A stretch of 64,000 bases of DNA, taken from the NCBI GenBank assembly GCA_913058255.1, contig CAJXQU010000004.1, forward strand, positions 31,302-95,301. Reading direction: 5' to 3'. Below, in pieces: positions 25,367 through 35,564 of this stretch (positions are counted from its first letter, which is position 1; each line of letters opens with the position of its first letter). Made by a program: the position numbers and the translations under genes. Source of the stretch: an uncultured Pseudomonadota bacterium. Lineage in GTDB: Bacteria > Pseudomonadota > Gammaproteobacteria > CAJXQU01. The notes under the pieces are model-generated. The model was not told the origin of the DNA and made no database searches. It was given only the letters and a program-made list of their open reading frames with translations.

Positions 25367-28145
25367 TTTCTTCCAACCTTAGAGCTTCTTGAATTATCGA
25401 TTTTTGTTGTTGTATGTGTTTAGAAAGATAACCAACGGCAGGGGATGCTGAATAAGGCCGAGCAATCCTTGATAATTGATGGTGACTTTCTAAACAGCCG
25501 GGTAAATGCGAACGGCCTAGCAAATAAAACCAGCTACCTTGGTTCACTGGTTCTTCTTGCACCCAAACAATTTCATCAACATTTGGGTATGTATTGATCA
25601 GAGATTCTACTTCTAATTTAGGAAAAGGGTATAGCTGTTCGATTCTTGCAATGGCTATATCTTCGAGCTGGTGTAAACGTCTCGTTTCAAGTAGGTCGTA
25701 GTAGACCTTGCCGCTGCAAAAAATTAAGCGAGTGACTTTCTTTTTATCAAGATTGTCCTTTTCGTCTAGAACATATTCAAAACGACCTTGGGTAATATCT
25801 TCAACTTCAGATACAGAAAGCTTATGCCTTAACAAACTCTTTGGTGTCATGACGACTAAAGGTTTTCGATAAGGCCGTAGCATTTGTCGTCGCAGCATAT
25901 GGAACATCTGCGACGGATTACTTGGAATGCAGACCTGCATGTTTTCTTCCGCACAAAGTTGTAAATAACGTTCTAGCCGAGCTGAAGAATGTTCTGGTCC
26001 TTGTCCATCATAGCCATGTGGCAAAAACATGGTCAGGCCACAATAACGATTCCATTTGGCTTCGCTGGACGAAATAAACTGATCAATGACGACTTGTGCG
26101 CCATTGGCAAAATCACCAAACTGCGCTTCCCAAATGACCAATGAGTCTGCTTCAGAGCTACTATAACCAAACTCAAATCCAAGTACGGCTTCTTCTGACA
26201 AAGTTGAGTTAATCACTCTAAACGGGGCTTGATCGGGTTTTATGTGTTGTAGTGGAACAAACACATCACCGTTATTCATATCGTGGATCACGGCATGGCG
26301 GTGTGCAAAGGTACCGCGCTCACTGTCTTGGCCAGAGAGTCTGATCGGGTATCCTGCTTCTACCAAACTCGCGTAGGCTAAGCTTTCGGCGAAGCCCCAA
26401 TCCATTGAGAGCTCCCCAGATCCCATCATACGACGATGATCGAGAATTTTTTTGACGGCACGGTGCGTTTTGAAACCGGTGGGTAAAGTGATCAACTGTT
26501 TTGTCAGCAAATCAATATGTGATTGGCTGATCGTGGTTGGAGTTTCATCACGCCAGTGAGTGTTTAGAAATGAAGAAAAATCGGTACTGAATTCTCTATC
26601 AAGCAGACAAACGGTAGGGTGGGAAATCAAATAGTTACTTTCCAGAGAGTTAATATATTTCTCTGTCATGATACTCAACTGATCATTACTGATAATTTCA
26701 GCTTGGATTAATTTATCAACATAAAGCTGTCGAACGCCCGGATGGTTTTTGATCTTTTGATACATTAACGGTTGAGTAATCATAGGCTCGTCCGCTTCAC
26801 TATGTCCATGTTTTCGATAGCAGATTAGATCGATAACGATGTCTTTATTGAATTCTTGACGATAAGCCAGGGCTATTTGTCCGGCATAAACCACCGCTTC
26901 AGGATCATCACCGTTGACGTGTAGTATCGGAGCCTGCACCAGTTTAGCGACATCGGTACAATAGAACGTAGATCGAGAATCTAGTGGGTCACTTGTGGTG
27001 AAGCCGATCTGATTATTGATGACGATATGAACAGTACCACCAGTGGTATAGCCACGTGTTTGAGACAAATTAAAGGTTTCCATCACGACGCCTTGTCCTG
27101 CGAAGGCTGCGTCACCGTGGATCAATACCGGCATGACTTGATCTCTCGCAATATCATGACGGCGATCTTGTCGTGCGCGGACTGAACCTTCTATAACAGG
27201 ATTGATGATTTCAAGATGCGATGGGTTAAATCCTAAAGTGATATGAAGCGGACCATCGGGGGTTTCTATATCAGAAGAGAAACCTTGGTGGTATTTTACA
27301 TCGCCGGTTCCTGAACTGTTTTGCTTTTTGCCTTCAAACTCATCAAATAGATCCGAAGGCAGTTTCCCCAACGTGTTAACCAGCACATTAATTCGTCCAC
27401 GATGAGCCATACCAATGACCATTTCCTTCACGTTATCTTTGGTCGCGTTTTGGATCAGTCCATCAAGCAGTGGGATCAAGCTTTCTCCACCTTCCAATGA
27501 AAAACGCTTTTGGCCTACATAGCGTTTGTGTAGATATTCTTCTAAAGCACTGGCTGAAACAACACATTTGAGAATTTCTCGTTTCCTCTCAAAGGTAAAA
27601 CCAGGATTCCCTCGACGGGGCTCTAGTTGTTTTTGGATCCAACGTTTCTGGGCGGTCTCGTTGATGTGCATGTATTCAACACCCATTGTCTGGCAATAAG
27701 TATTTCTAACAATATCAAGAATTTCACGTAGAGAGGTTTGCTCAGGACCCTGTAATGATCCTGTGTTGAAGACGGTATCCATGTCCTCTTCAGAAAGGTT
27801 GTGATAAGAAGGCTCAAGTTCTGCGATTTCAGGCCGCTCATTCTGTTGTAATGGATCAAGACGGGCTCGTCGATGGCCACGAAATCGATAGGCATTGATG
27901 AGTTGTAGGACAGAAACTTGTTTGCTGGAGTGATTTGCAAGCGCCTGAGCTGAGATATCAGCTTGTTTTTCAGATGCATTGATAGTACGAAAGACGCCAG
28001 TAGCATTACTTTGAGAAGACACTTCTTTTTCAAGATTATCGAAGTGATTTTTCCAGTAGTTGCTTACAGAGTTCGGATTTTTCCGGTAAGTTTCGTAAAG
28101 TGCATCAACATAATCAGAGTTGTCACTATTTAACCCAAGAGTCAT
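25356..28145 (-). CDS. sucA: 2-oxoglutarate dehydrogenase E1 component
   Basis: This 929-residue thiamine-diphosphate enzyme decarboxylates 2-oxoglutarate in the TCA cycle. The N-terminal E2-binding segment, the ThDP/Mg site beginning [12 protein letters not shown] and continuing to NNQIGFTT, and the Tpp transketolase-like C-terminal domain ([15 protein letters not shown]) are all present. Length is typical (E. coli 933). First gene of sucA-sucB-lpd and divergent from gltA, with about 160 bases of shared control region. No sdh genes are adjacent, unlike enterobacteria. Confidence 0.96.
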   Translation of the reverse strand: MTLGLNSDNSDYVDALYETYRKNPNSVSNYWKNHFDNLEKEVSSQSNATGVFRTINASEKQADISAQALANHSSKQVSVLQLINAYRFRGHRRARLDPLQQNERPEIAELEPSYHNLSEEDMDTVFNTGSLQGPEQTSLREILDIVRNTYCQTMGVEYMHINETAQKRWIQKQLEPRRGNPGFTFERKREILKCVVSASALEEYLHKRYVGQKRFSLEGGESLIPLLDGLIQNATKDNVKEMVIGMAHRGRINVLVNTLGKLPSDLFDEFEGKKQNSSGTGDVKYHQGFSSDIETPDGPLHITLGFNPSHLEIINPVIEGSVRARQDRRHDIARDQVMPVLIHGDAAFAGQGVVMETFNLSQTRGYTTGGTVHIVINNQIGFTTSDPLDSRSTFYCTDVAKLVQAPILHVNGDDPEAVVYAGQIALAYRQEFNKDIVIDLICYRKHGHSEADEPMITQPLMYQKIKNHPGVRQLYVDKLIQAEIISNDQLSIMTEKYINSLESNYLISHPTVCLLDREFSTDFSSFLNTHWRDETPTTISQSHIDLLTKQLITLPTGFKTHRAVKKILDHRRMMGSGELSMDWGFAESLAYASLVEAGYPIRLSGQDSERGTFAHRHAVIHDMNNGDVFVPLQHIKPDQAPFRVINSTLSEEAVLGFEFGYSSSEADSLVIWEAQFGDFANGAQVVIDQFISSSEAKWNRYCGLTMFLPHGYDGQGPEHSSARLERYLQLCAEENMQVCIPSNPSQMFHMLRRQMLRPYRKPLVVMTPKSLLRHKLSVSEVEDITQGRFEYVLDEKDNLDKKKVTRLIFCSGKVYYDLLETRRLHQLEDIAIARIEQLYPFPKLEVESLINTYPNVDEIVWVQEEPVNQGSWFYLLGRSHLPGCLESHHQLSRIARPYSASPAVGYLSKHIQQQKSIIQEALRLEENDS

Positions 28146-28177
28146 TTTTTTATATATCCCAAATTTAAAAAAGTTAC

Positions 28178-28207
28178 TTGTTGCAACGCGGCATTCTACA
28201 TTATGCT
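28178..28207 (+). promoter_or_regulatory. Candidate gltA promoter
   Basis: TTGTTG (28178-28183) and TATGCT (28202-28207) are separated by 18 bases in the sucA-gltA divergent gap, about 100 bases before gltA. Matches to the sigma70 consensus are moderate. Confidence 0.35.
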
Positions 28208-28303
28208 AATATATCTAGCTGTAGCATAGCAATATTTAGGCAATCAGAATAATTAATGTGGTAAAAAATCCACTAAACAACTATATATTCACTGGAGTGT
28301 TTA

Positions 28304-29608
28304 ATGAAATCTGAGACAGTAACCATTACTGATAATTCAACAGGGAAGACGATTGAATGCCCAATTCATAAAGGAACGTACGGGGCGCCGGTCATTGATA
28401 CAGCTTCTTTATATAAAGAATTGGGAATGTTTACAATTGACCCTGGTTTTACAACGACGGCCAGCTGTCGTAGTGCTATCACTTATCTCGATGGTGAGCA
28501 AGGGGTCCTCCTTCACAGAGGCTATCCAATTGAGCAACTAGCAAATGAAAGTTCTTTCTTAGAAGTTTCTTATCTTCTTCTTCATGGTGAGTTGCCAACA
28601 GCAACAGAATTCGTTGAATACGAAAATCAAATTAAGAACTACAACAATGTACATGAGCATCTAATGCGCTTCTTCAACGGTTATCGCTATGATGCACATC
28701 CGATGTCAATCATGGTTGGTGTCACTGGCGCAATGGCTTCTTTCTACCATGAAACGACGAATGTTAAGAACTCTGAGGACAGAATGAGAATCGCGCATCG
28801 TTTGATTGCGAAGATGCCTAACATTGGTTCTAAAGTATACAAACATGGCATTGGTGAACCTTTCATCTACCCTGATAATTCTTTAGGTTATATTGAGAAC
28901 CTCATGAACATGATGTTTGCGGTTCCTTCACAACCGTTCGAGCTTCATCCCAAAGCGGTTGCGGCACTCGACCAATTGATGATTTTACATGCTGATCACG
29001 AACAAAATGCGAGTACTTCAACAGTCCGCTTGGCTGGTAGTTCTGAAGCAAATCCATTGGCTGCTATCTCTGCGGGTATTTCTACACTTTGGGGTAAAGC
29101 TCATGGTGGTGCAAACGAAGCTGTTTTGGAAATGCTTGAAGAAATCGGTGATGTTAAGAATATTCCTAAATTCATCGCTCGTGCGAAAGATAAAGAAGAC
29201 AGCTATCGCTTAATGGGTTTTGGTCATCGAGTTTATAAAAACTTTGATCCACGTGCTACGATTATCAGTAAAGCATGTCACGAAGTCCTTGATGACATGG
29301 ATCAAAATTCAGAATTACGTCCATTGATGCAAATCGCTATGGAATTAGAGAAAATTGCACTGGAAGACGAATACTTCATCCAACGCAAACTCTATCCAAA
29401 CGTTGATTTTTACTCAGGAATTATTCTTCGTGCCTTGAGTATCCCAACAAACATGTTCACTGTATTTTTCGCAATGGCGCGTTCGGCAGGCTGGATCGCT
29501 AACTGGTTAGAAATGATGGAAGATCCAGATTTCCGTATTGGTCGTCCTCGCCAGTTGTACATCGGCTCTGAAAGACGTGATTATGTTGCGATGGACAAAC
29601 GTGGCTAA
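28304..29608 (+). CDS. gltA: Citrate synthase
   Basis: This 434-residue type II (hexameric, NADH-sensitive class) citrate synthase condenses acetyl-CoA and oxaloacetate. The N-terminal beta domain is present. Catalytic His residues are in LHADHEQNAST and GFGHRVYKNFDPRA, with Asp in the downstream NVDFYSG segment. A GGAG ribosome binding site lies seven bases before the ATG. It is transcribed away from sucA and followed by a terminator before mdh. Confidence 0.96.
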   Translation: MKSETVTITDNSTGKTIECPIHKGTYGAPVIDTASLYKELGMFTIDPGFTTTASCRSAITYLDGEQGVLLHRGYPIEQLANESSFLEVSYLLLHGELPTATEFVEYENQIKNYNNVHEHLMRFFNGYRYDAHPMSIMVGVTGAMASFYHETTNVKNSEDRMRIAHRLIAKMPNIGSKVYKHGIGEPFIYPDNSLGYIENLMNMMFAVPSQPFELHPKAVAALDQLMILHADHEQNASTSTVRLAGSSEANPLAAISAGISTLWGKAHGGANEAVLEMLEEIGDVKNIPKFIARAKDKEDSYRLMGFGHRVYKNFDPRATIISKACHEVLDDMDQNSELRPLMQIAMELEKIALEDEYFIQRKLYPNVDFYSGIILRALSIPTNMFTVFFAMARSAGWIANWLEMMEDPDFRIGRPRQLYIGSERRDYVAMDKRG

Positions 29609-29693
29609 AGCTTTCCGAACTTATTCGAACCGCATTAACAAAGTGACAGTTTGCTCGACAGTCTCTGTCAGCACATAAGCTGTTTAGTGAATG

Positions 29694-29725
29694 GGTGCTC
29701 CATTTTAGTGGAGTACCTTTTTTTT
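29694..29725 (+). terminator. Terminator between gltA and mdh
   Basis: GGTGCTCCA (29694-29702) pairs with TGGAGTACC (29709-29717, one G-T pair) around TTTTAG, followed by eight T. It implies mdh has its own promoter or depends on read-through. Confidence 0.88.
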
Positions 29726-29759
29726 GAAATCTTCAACTTAAACAAATGGTGAATTGACG

Positions 29760-30740
29760 ATGAAAACCCCCGTTCATGTAGCTGTAACTGGCGCCGCTGG
29801 TCAAATAGCTTATTCAATTTTATTCCGTATCGCATCAGGCGAGATGCTGGGTCCAGATCAGCCTATTGTACTGAGATGCTTGGAAATCACTCCAGCTATG
29901 CAGGCACTTGAAGGTGTCGCCATGGAAATTGATGATTGTGCATTCCCGTTAGTGGAAAGTATTGTTTTAACTGATGATCCAAACGAAGCATTTAAAGGTG
30001 TTGATTTTGGTATGTTGATCGGTGCAAGACCACGTGGGCCAGGTATGGAGCGTAGTGATCTTCTTGAAGCCAATGGTGGTATTTTTAAAGTTCAAGGCGA
30101 AGCTCTGAACAAAAATGCAAATGAGAATGCTCGAATTGTTGTGGTTGGTAATCCTGCGAACACCAATGCTCACACAGCAATGCGTTTTGCGCCGGATCTA
30201 AATTCGCGCAACTTCACTGCCTTAACTCGACTGGATCATAATCGCGCGTTGTCACAACTTGCTGCTAAAACAGGCACATCTACGCGTGATATCGAACGTA
30301 TGACTATTTGGGGAAATCATTCAACGACTCAATACCCTGATGTCAGCCAAGCAACCGTTGCTGGTAAAGCAGCTACTGATCTTGTTGAGCACGATTGGTA
30401 CGCTGACGAGTACATTCCTCGCGTAGCAAAACGTGGTGCCGAAATTATCGCTGCTCGCGGCGCTTCAAGTGCAGCCTCTGCTGCAAATGGTGCGATTGAG
30501 CACATCCGCGATTGGGTTCTTGGTACGCCAGGTGATGACTGGACAAGCATGGCGATTCCTAGTGATGGTAGCTACGGAATTCCTGAAGGCTTGATGTATT
30601 CATTCCCTGTTCGTTGTAAAGATGGCGAATATGAAGTCGTACAAGGTCTAGAGATCAGTGATTTCAGCCGAGCGAAAATGGATATTACCCAGAAAGAACT
30701 GGAAGAAGAACGTAATGCGGTGAAAGCACTCGTCGGTTAA
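29760..30740 (+). CDS. mdh: Malate dehydrogenase
   Basis: This 326-residue NAD-dependent enzyme interconverts malate and oxaloacetate. The ATG at 29760 gives the family start [18 protein letters not shown]; a TTG two codons upstream is less likely. Substrate-binding Arg residues lie in [15 protein letters not shown], and the catalytic His is in [13 protein letters not shown] with its Asp partner in TRLDHNRA. The sequence is of the cytosolic-MDH-like group common in beta- and marine gammaproteobacteria rather than the E. coli type. Confidence 0.95.
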   Translation: MKTPVHVAVTGAAGQIAYSILFRIASGEMLGPDQPIVLRCLEITPAMQALEGVAMEIDDCAFPLVESIVLTDDPNEAFKGVDFGMLIGARPRGPGMERSDLLEANGGIFKVQGEALNKNANENARIVVVGNPANTNAHTAMRFAPDLNSRNFTALTRLDHNRALSQLAAKTGTSTRDIERMTIWGNHSTTQYPDVSQATVAGKAATDLVEHDWYADEYIPRVAKRGAEIIAARGASSAASAANGAIEHIRDWVLGTPGDDWTSMAIPSDGSYGIPEGLMYSFPVRCKDGEYEVVQGLEISDFSRAKMDITQKELEEERNAVKALVG

Positions 30741-30754
30741 TCACTTCCTGAAGC

Positions 30755-30787
30755 TCAACGAGGGTTTATAACTTAAACCCTCGTTGA
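30755..30787. terminator. Strong hairpin between convergent mdh and the HAD gene
   Basis: TCAACGAGGGTTT (30755-30767) is the exact reverse complement of AAACCCTCGTTGA (30775-30787), extended by one more A-T pair. No T-tract follows, so it may act as a 3'-end stabiliser or a weak bidirectional terminator. Confidence 0.6.
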
Positions 30788-30857
30788 TTGACAATATGTA
30801 ATACTTTTTGGAACGGATTTCTACTAAAACAAGTTCTTCACCTTAATCTCCCAGAAG

Positions 30858-31514
30858 TTAATCTCTAAGCGTTATCACCTTCCAACCACGTTTTTCAGCT
30901 TCTTTTCGAAGCGCATCGTCAGGATCAACCGCGACAGGGTTTTCAACGTGTTCCAATAATGGAATATCATTACGAGAATCACTATAAAACCAGCTACCCT
31001 CCAAAGAATGATCACGATCTTTTAACCAAGCTGCCAAGCGTGTGACCTTACCTTCAGCAAAAGAAGGAACACCTTCCACACGGCCGGTGTAACGGCCATC
31101 AATGATCTCTGGATCCGTCGCGATCAGTTCATCAATACCGAACATTTTTGCTATGGGCTCGGTTATAAAGCGATTGGTTGCTGTTATAATCAATAACTGA
31201 TGACCTTGCTGCCGATGGTGATCAACCAGAGCGAGAGCTTTGGGTAATAAAATGGGTTCAATCAATTCGGCAAGGTAACCTCTTCGCCATGTTTCTAATG
31301 TCTGCATACCATGTTGACTCAAGATTTCTAGTTGAAAACTCAAGAAATCCATAATATCCAACTTGCCATCAAGATAGTCTTGATAATAGTCTGCATGTCG
31401 TTGGGCGTGCTCCTCTGCATCGACAATGCCTTTAGAGCAGAGGTAATCACCCCATGAAGTGTCACTGTCACCGCCGATGAGAGTGTTGTCTAGATCAAAT
31501 ATTGCAAGTGTCAT
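30858..31514 (-). CDS. HAD-IB family phosphatase
   Basis: This 218-residue phosphoserine-phosphatase-like hydrolase has motif I DLDNT with nucleophile D7 and D9, motif II ITATN near residue 107, and motif IV DSRNDIPLLE near 178. A SerB-type helical cap lies between motifs I and II. The substrate is a small phosphorylated metabolite; which one cannot be read from the sequence. Divergent from rppH with 46 bases between starts. Confidence 0.85.
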   Translation of the reverse strand: MTLAIFDLDNTLIGGDSDTSWGDYLCSKGIVDAEEHAQRHADYYQDYLDGKLDIMDFLSFQLEILSQHGMQTLETWRRGYLAELIEPILLPKALALVDHHRQQGHQLLIITATNRFITEPIAKMFGIDELIATDPEIIDGRYTGRVEGVPSFAEGKVTRLAAWLKDRDHSLEGSWFYSDSRNDIPLLEHVENPVAVDPDDALRKEAEKRGWKVITLRD

Positions 31515-31560
31515 AGTTTTTTAGTTGCCCTTTGGTACGAAGTTTGAAAGAATTATCTAT

Positions 31561-32046
31561 ATGATAGATCGAGATGGATTCAGAGCAAACGTTGGAATCA
31601 TTCTGACCAATGATAATGCCGATGTTTTTTGGGCGCGCCGGATAGGTGGCGCAGATGCTTGGCAGTTTCCTCAAGGCGGTATTAAACGTGATGAAACACC
31701 AGAAATGGCGATGTATCGTGAGCTGACCGAAGAGGTGGGGCTTGGTGCAGAACATGTTGATCTGGTGGGCTGTACGCAAAAATGGTTGCGCTATCGATTG
31801 CCTAAACGTTATATTCGTCATCATCAAAAACCTTTGTGTATTGGCCAAAAACAAATTTGGTTTGTATTAAAGCTGATCACTGAAGAATCCAATGTTGATC
31901 TTGGCTTGGCTAACAAACCTGAGTTTGATGAATGGCAGTGGGTTGATTATTGGCGTCCTTTGGATGAGATTGTATCCTTTAAAAAGAATGTCTATCGCAA
32001 GGCGTTAATGGAGTTAGCTCCGCTCGTATTACCAAACTCTAAATAA
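31561..32046 (+). CDS. rppH: RNA pyrophosphohydrolase
   Basis: This 161-residue Nudix hydrolase removes pyrophosphate from the 5' end of primary transcripts and so starts mRNA decay. The start is the ATG at 31561 ([15 protein letters not shown], the conserved family N-terminus), not the TTG at 31525. A full Nudix box spans residues 39-61 (G39, E45, R53, E54, E57, E58). The conserved QKWLRYRLP and KQIWF segments follow. Monocistronic. Confidence 0.94.
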   Translation: MIDRDGFRANVGIILTNDNADVFWARRIGGADAWQFPQGGIKRDETPEMAMYRELTEEVGLGAEHVDLVGCTQKWLRYRLPKRYIRHHQKPLCIGQKQIWFVLKLITEESNVDLGLANKPEFDEWQWVDYWRPLDEIVSFKKNVYRKALMELAPLVLPNSK

Positions 32047-32059
32047 TAGCTAGGACTTT

Positions 32060-32083
32060 AATAGTTTCTTCTAAAAAACTATT
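32060..32083. terminator. Weak hairpin between rppH and a convergent small gene
   Basis: AATAGTTT (32060-32067) pairs with AAACTATT (32076-32083). It is AT-only, with a short T-run, and sits between convergent genes ending at 32046 and 32089. Confidence 0.4.
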
Positions 32084-32088
32084 TTAAC

Positions 32089-32454
32089 TTATTTAGACTT
32101 TAAGGCCATCAGTTCAGGCAGTAGTTTTTGTGCACTTTTCTGCGAAGCTTTGCGCAAGAAAAAGCGTCTAAAGTTTGGGTCTAGATTCATCTTCGTCAAA
32201 TTAGCATCAATTTCGGCAAGTGTCGTTTTACATGTTTCCATCGCGACATCTGCAACTTTACGAAAGTCTTCGTACTTATCTAAATTCACTTTAGCCTCTT
32301 TTTTCAGACATTCATCATATTTTCCACGACTCAGAATCATATATCTATGTTCTGCATCAGATAGCTCTGAAGGATAGCGATAAGTAGGTTCTGTATCTTC
32401 TACGGCCATCACTTGAAGGCTGACAATAGAAAGAAGGGTGATCAATAGTTTCAT
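32089..32454 (-). CDS. Small exported protein, unknown function
   Basis: This 121-residue protein has a signal peptide (about 1-17, ending LQVMA). The mature part is highly charged and largely helical, with two cysteines (C54 and C75) that could form a disulfide. No family is recognised. It follows the gene at 32458-32844 after three bases, so the two are probably one transcription unit of small periplasmic proteins. Confidence 0.6.
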   Translation of the reverse strand: MKLLITLLSIVSLQVMAVEDTEPTYRYPSELSDAEHRYMILSRGKYDECLKKEAKVNLDKYEDFRKVADVAMETCKTTLAEIDANLTKMNLDPNFRRFFLRKASQKSAQKLLPELMALKSK

Positions 32455-32457
32455 AGT

Positions 32458-32844
32458 TTATTCCACAAAGTTTACGATTTGAATTTCCCAAGATTGCTTG
32501 CGACCATCAACTTCCGTACAGCCGAGCTTAACAGGCTCTGCACCGGGTTCAAGGACCCCTATGGTGAGTCCTGCTTGGCGTTTGCCTGCAAACATACGAT
32601 TAAAACGATATTTAATTTTCTTATCATTGTGATTGTTTTTAACGACTTGAAGCTTTCCACCACTGCTTAGGTTTTGACACCGTCCATCAGGCTGAGAAAT
32701 GAACTCTATGTACTGACTGGGATCCTTTTCCATAGAGGATGAGTCAAGTTTAGCTGCTTGATCACAAGGTGTGCTGAATGCGGTCAGCGGAAATAAGCTT
32801 ACCAATATTGCATTTAAACCGAGTCGCTTAGTTATAGTTTTCAT
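32458..32844 (-). CDS. Small exported protein, unknown function
   Basis: Start is set at the ATG at 32844 (MKTITKRLGLNAIL...), which yields a basic-hydrophobic signal peptide ending near TAFS; an upstream TTG at 32892 is disregarded. The mature protein is about 105 residues with conserved-looking cysteines (C27, C57 and C108 by my count). No family is recognised. It lies about 90 bases after cmoB on the same strand and directly before the gene ending at 32089. Confidence 0.6.
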   Translation of the reverse strand: MKTITKRLGLNAILVSLFPLTAFSTPCDQAAKLDSSSMEKDPSQYIEFISQPDGRCQNLSSGGKLQVVKNNHNDKKIKYRFNRMFAGKRQAGLTIGVLEPGAEPVKLGCTEVDGRKQSWEIQIVNFVE

Positions 32845-32936
32845 GTATAGATAATAGTCAATCGGGCACTCGTTGTACAACAGACGTCCCAAAGGACAGC
32901 TTCTAACTCGATAAGACTTAAAGTCTATGAACTAGT

Positions 32937-33899
32937 TCAGCGAGCGGTTGCAGTAAAAGTTGCTCTTCGTGGTGCAGGTAATCCTTCACAGGTTTTACTG
33001 GGCTCGTTAGGATCAAGAAACTCGGGAAGCGAGTGAAACGGCATCCAGTCAGTAGTACGTTGTTCTTCTATGGTTGTGGTGGTGACATCAACAAGTTTGA
33101 TATTACTAAAACCGCAACGCTTTAACCAAGTCTCAAGCGTTGGACAGCTAGGCAAGAACCAAACATTACGCATTTGTGCGTAGCGATCTTCTGGTAATAA
33201 GGTGTGTCCTTCTTCACCATCAACAATTAAGGTTTCCAACACCAACTCGCCTCCCGGCTTTAAGCAAGCCAGAAGCTCATAGAGGTGATCAATTGGCGAA
33301 CGGCGGTGATATAGAACACCCATTGAGAACACCGTATCAAAGGCTTTTGACTGTGGAGGAACATGCTCAATACCTAACGGCAGTACATCCACCGGAATAT
33401 TACCGAGAAAGTGCTTTAAAACCTGAAATTGCATAACACTGAGTATGCCCGGATCAATCCCGATCACACGTTCTGCGCCAGCGCCAAGCATACGAAGACA
33501 GTGGTAACCATTACCGCAACCAACATCTAATACCAGACGATGTTCTAGTGGTTGAATGTGATCGATGATACGGTCCCATTTCCAGTCCGACCGCCACTCG
33601 GTATTGATCTCAACTCCAAATAGATCGTAAGGTCCTTTGCGCCAAGGAGTGAAGTTTCTTAATAAGTTTTCTAACTCGGCTTGTGCTTGTATTTTGCTAC
33701 CGATTTGAATAGCAGCGCGATCAAGGTTAATCCTATCGGGTTTGATTGGGGAGAGTTGATCAAAGGCCGCTAACCATTTGGATAAATTACCATTTTTAGT
33801 TGGATCGAGCTTATCGGCGACGATCGACGGGATGGTATCCAACCAGTTTTCTAGATCAGAGTCTTCGAGATACTGATAAAAACAATCAAGATTAACCAT
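32937..33899 (-). CDS. cmoB: tRNA U34 carboxymethyltransferase
   Basis: This 320-residue SAM-fold enzyme transfers the carboxymethyl group of carboxy-SAM to 5-hydroxyuridine at the tRNA wobble position, forming cmo5U. The N-terminal RKGPYDLFGVEINTEWRSD segment is a CmoB hallmark, the cofactor loop is LDVGCGNGYHCLRM, and HRRSPIDHL lies in the catalytic region. It follows cmoA after three bases, giving both dedicated steps of the pathway in one operon. Confidence 0.95.
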   Translation of the reverse strand: MVNLDCFYQYLEDSDLENWLDTIPSIVADKLDPTKNGNLSKWLAAFDQLSPIKPDRINLDRAAIQIGSKIQAQAELENLLRNFTPWRKGPYDLFGVEINTEWRSDWKWDRIIDHIQPLEHRLVLDVGCGNGYHCLRMLGAGAERVIGIDPGILSVMQFQVLKHFLGNIPVDVLPLGIEHVPPQSKAFDTVFSMGVLYHRRSPIDHLYELLACLKPGGELVLETLIVDGEEGHTLLPEDRYAQMRNVWFLPSCPTLETWLKRCGFSNIKLVDVTTTTIEEQRTTDWMPFHSLPEFLDPNEPSKTCEGLPAPRRATFTATAR

Positions 33900-33902
33900 G
33901 AT

Positions 33903-34631
33903 CTATTTGAGCGCGATTAAAGAGGCAAAATTAAAATATTGAAACCAAACTTCAGCACTTTGAAAACCTGCTGACTCCAGCCGTTGCTTATGTGTGACTA
34001 GTGTTTCTGGAATTAAAACATTCTCTAAAGAAGTGCGTTTTTGAGCCACCTCTAATTCAGAATAACCATTGTCTATTTTGAAAAGTTCATGCATTTCGAT
34101 GTGCAATTCATGTTGTTGAGGATCTTGATAGACCAATTTTTCAGACAAGATTAAAATGCCACCAGGCAGTAAGCCGTCGTAGATCTTTTTCAAGAGTGGC
34201 CCACGATCGTCAACAGGGATAAATTGTAATGTGAAATTCAGCACAACCACCGAAGCATTGGTGATCTCAACGTTACGTATATCAGCACAGACTAGATCAA
34301 CCTGAATTAGGTTCTCTTTATCCTGCTTAAGTTGTTTTTGAAAACCATCGAGCATCGGCTGTGAATTATCCACCGAGATAATGCGGCAACCTTGATGTTG
34401 AATATGGCTACGCATGGCGTAAGTTGCGGCCCCCAAAGAGCAACCGAGGTCATAACAGTGGCTATTCGTTTGTGAAAACTTGTCTGCTAACAGGCCAATT
34501 GCGGATATAATAGTTTGATAACCGGGCACTGATCGTTCGATCATGTCAGGAAAAACTTTGACCACACGGTCATTGAAAGTGAAGCCAGAGACATCACCGA
34601 GTGGTTGAGTATAAATTGTATCGCGAGTCAT
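33903..34631 (-). CDS. cmoA: Carboxy-S-adenosyl-L-methionine synthase
   Basis: This 242-residue enzyme makes carboxy-SAM from SAM and prephenate, the donor for CmoB. The ATG at 34631 (MTRDTIYTQPLGDVSGFTFND) is the family start. Motifs are VFPDMIERSVPGYQ, the SAM loop YDLGCSLGAATYAM, and VVLNFTLQF. Only four bases separate its start codon from that of the divergent DUF3025 gene, so the control signals of each lie inside the other's coding sequence. Confidence 0.95.
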   Translation of the reverse strand: MTRDTIYTQPLGDVSGFTFNDRVVKVFPDMIERSVPGYQTIISAIGLLADKFSQTNSHCYDLGCSLGAATYAMRSHIQHQGCRIISVDNSQPMLDGFQKQLKQDKENLIQVDLVCADIRNVEITNASVVVLNFTLQFIPVDDRGPLLKKIYDGLLPGGILILSEKLVYQDPQQHELHIEMHELFKIDNGYSELEVAQKRTSLENVLIPETLVTHKQRLESAGFQSAEVWFQYFNFASLIALK

Positions 34632-34635
34632 TATT

Positions 34636-35439
34636 ATGAAACAGAGTGATCTCTGGATCCCGAAGTATTGGAAACATTCCCCCATGTTCGCTGATCAACA
34701 GCAATCGATCGGCGCTAAGGCATGGGACGCATGGCCGGATTGTAATGAACTAAACCTTTTGATGCCAGAAGGACATAAAACTTTATCTGGACACATGGCT
34801 CAATTTTATCCTCAATCTGATCTTGGGGAAGATGCTAGCTACTATGAAGAGCACATTTTCGCTTCTGGTCAGATCCCGACGCGAGCGGAAAACTGGCATG
34901 ATTATTTTAATGCCATGATCTGGTTACATTTCCCTCATATTAAATCCGCCATCAATGCATTACATGTTGGTGAAATAGAACAACAGCAAGAAAAGCAAAA
35001 CCGAACGAGAAAGCGCGACGCTCTGACCTTGTTTGATGAGACAGGCATCATCTTTGTTAGCAGTGAACCGTCAAGTATCGAAGCCTTAAAAAATCACGAA
35101 TGGGAAAGCTTATTTGTGGACAGAAGAAGTGATTGGTGGCGATCAATTTCTGTATATATCTTTGGTCATGGTTTGTTTGAAAAAGCCTTATCGCCTTACA
35201 TCGGCATGACAGCGAATGCCTTTTCAATGGAGGTTGATGTCGATTTTTTTAGTCAAGATCGTCATTCCCAAATACAAGCACTTGATCTACTCATCGCAAA
35301 GGAGCTAGAACAAGGTGCTCTAGAAACGCCATCCAACTTATCACCATTACCTGTGCTCGGAGTTCCTAACTGGTATCAAGATAATAACGATACTGAGTTT
35401 TATAAGAATAAAAATTATTTCAGACCCAAAAAGAAATGA
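34636..35439 (+). CDS. DUF3025 family protein
   Basis: This 267-residue cytoplasmic protein has the DUF3025 hallmark RAENWHDYFNAMIWLHFPHIKSAINALH (shown here in abridged form: NWHDYFNAMIWLHFP). There is no signal peptide. Function is unknown. The family is common in beta- and gammaproteobacteria, and its genes are not usually tied to one pathway. It starts four bases from the cmoA start codon on the opposite strand. Confidence 0.82.
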   Translation: MKQSDLWIPKYWKHSPMFADQQQSIGAKAWDAWPDCNELNLLMPEGHKTLSGHMAQFYPQSDLGEDASYYEEHIFASGQIPTRAENWHDYFNAMIWLHFPHIKSAINALHVGEIEQQQEKQNRTRKRDALTLFDETGIIFVSSEPSSIEALKNHEWESLFVDRRSDWWRSISVYIFGHGLFEKALSPYIGMTANAFSMEVDVDFFSQDRHSQIQALDLLIAKELEQGALETPSNLSPLPVLGVPNWYQDNNDTEFYKNKNYFRPKKK

Positions 35440-35564
35440 AAAAAACGTTATTGATCAGAATATTTTAACTAAAGATATTTTTATCGTTTATCTGTTGATC
35501 GCACTGATGAGGCTTTTGGAATTACAAAATAATATTCTGTTGTCTTTTTGATATTCATACAGGA

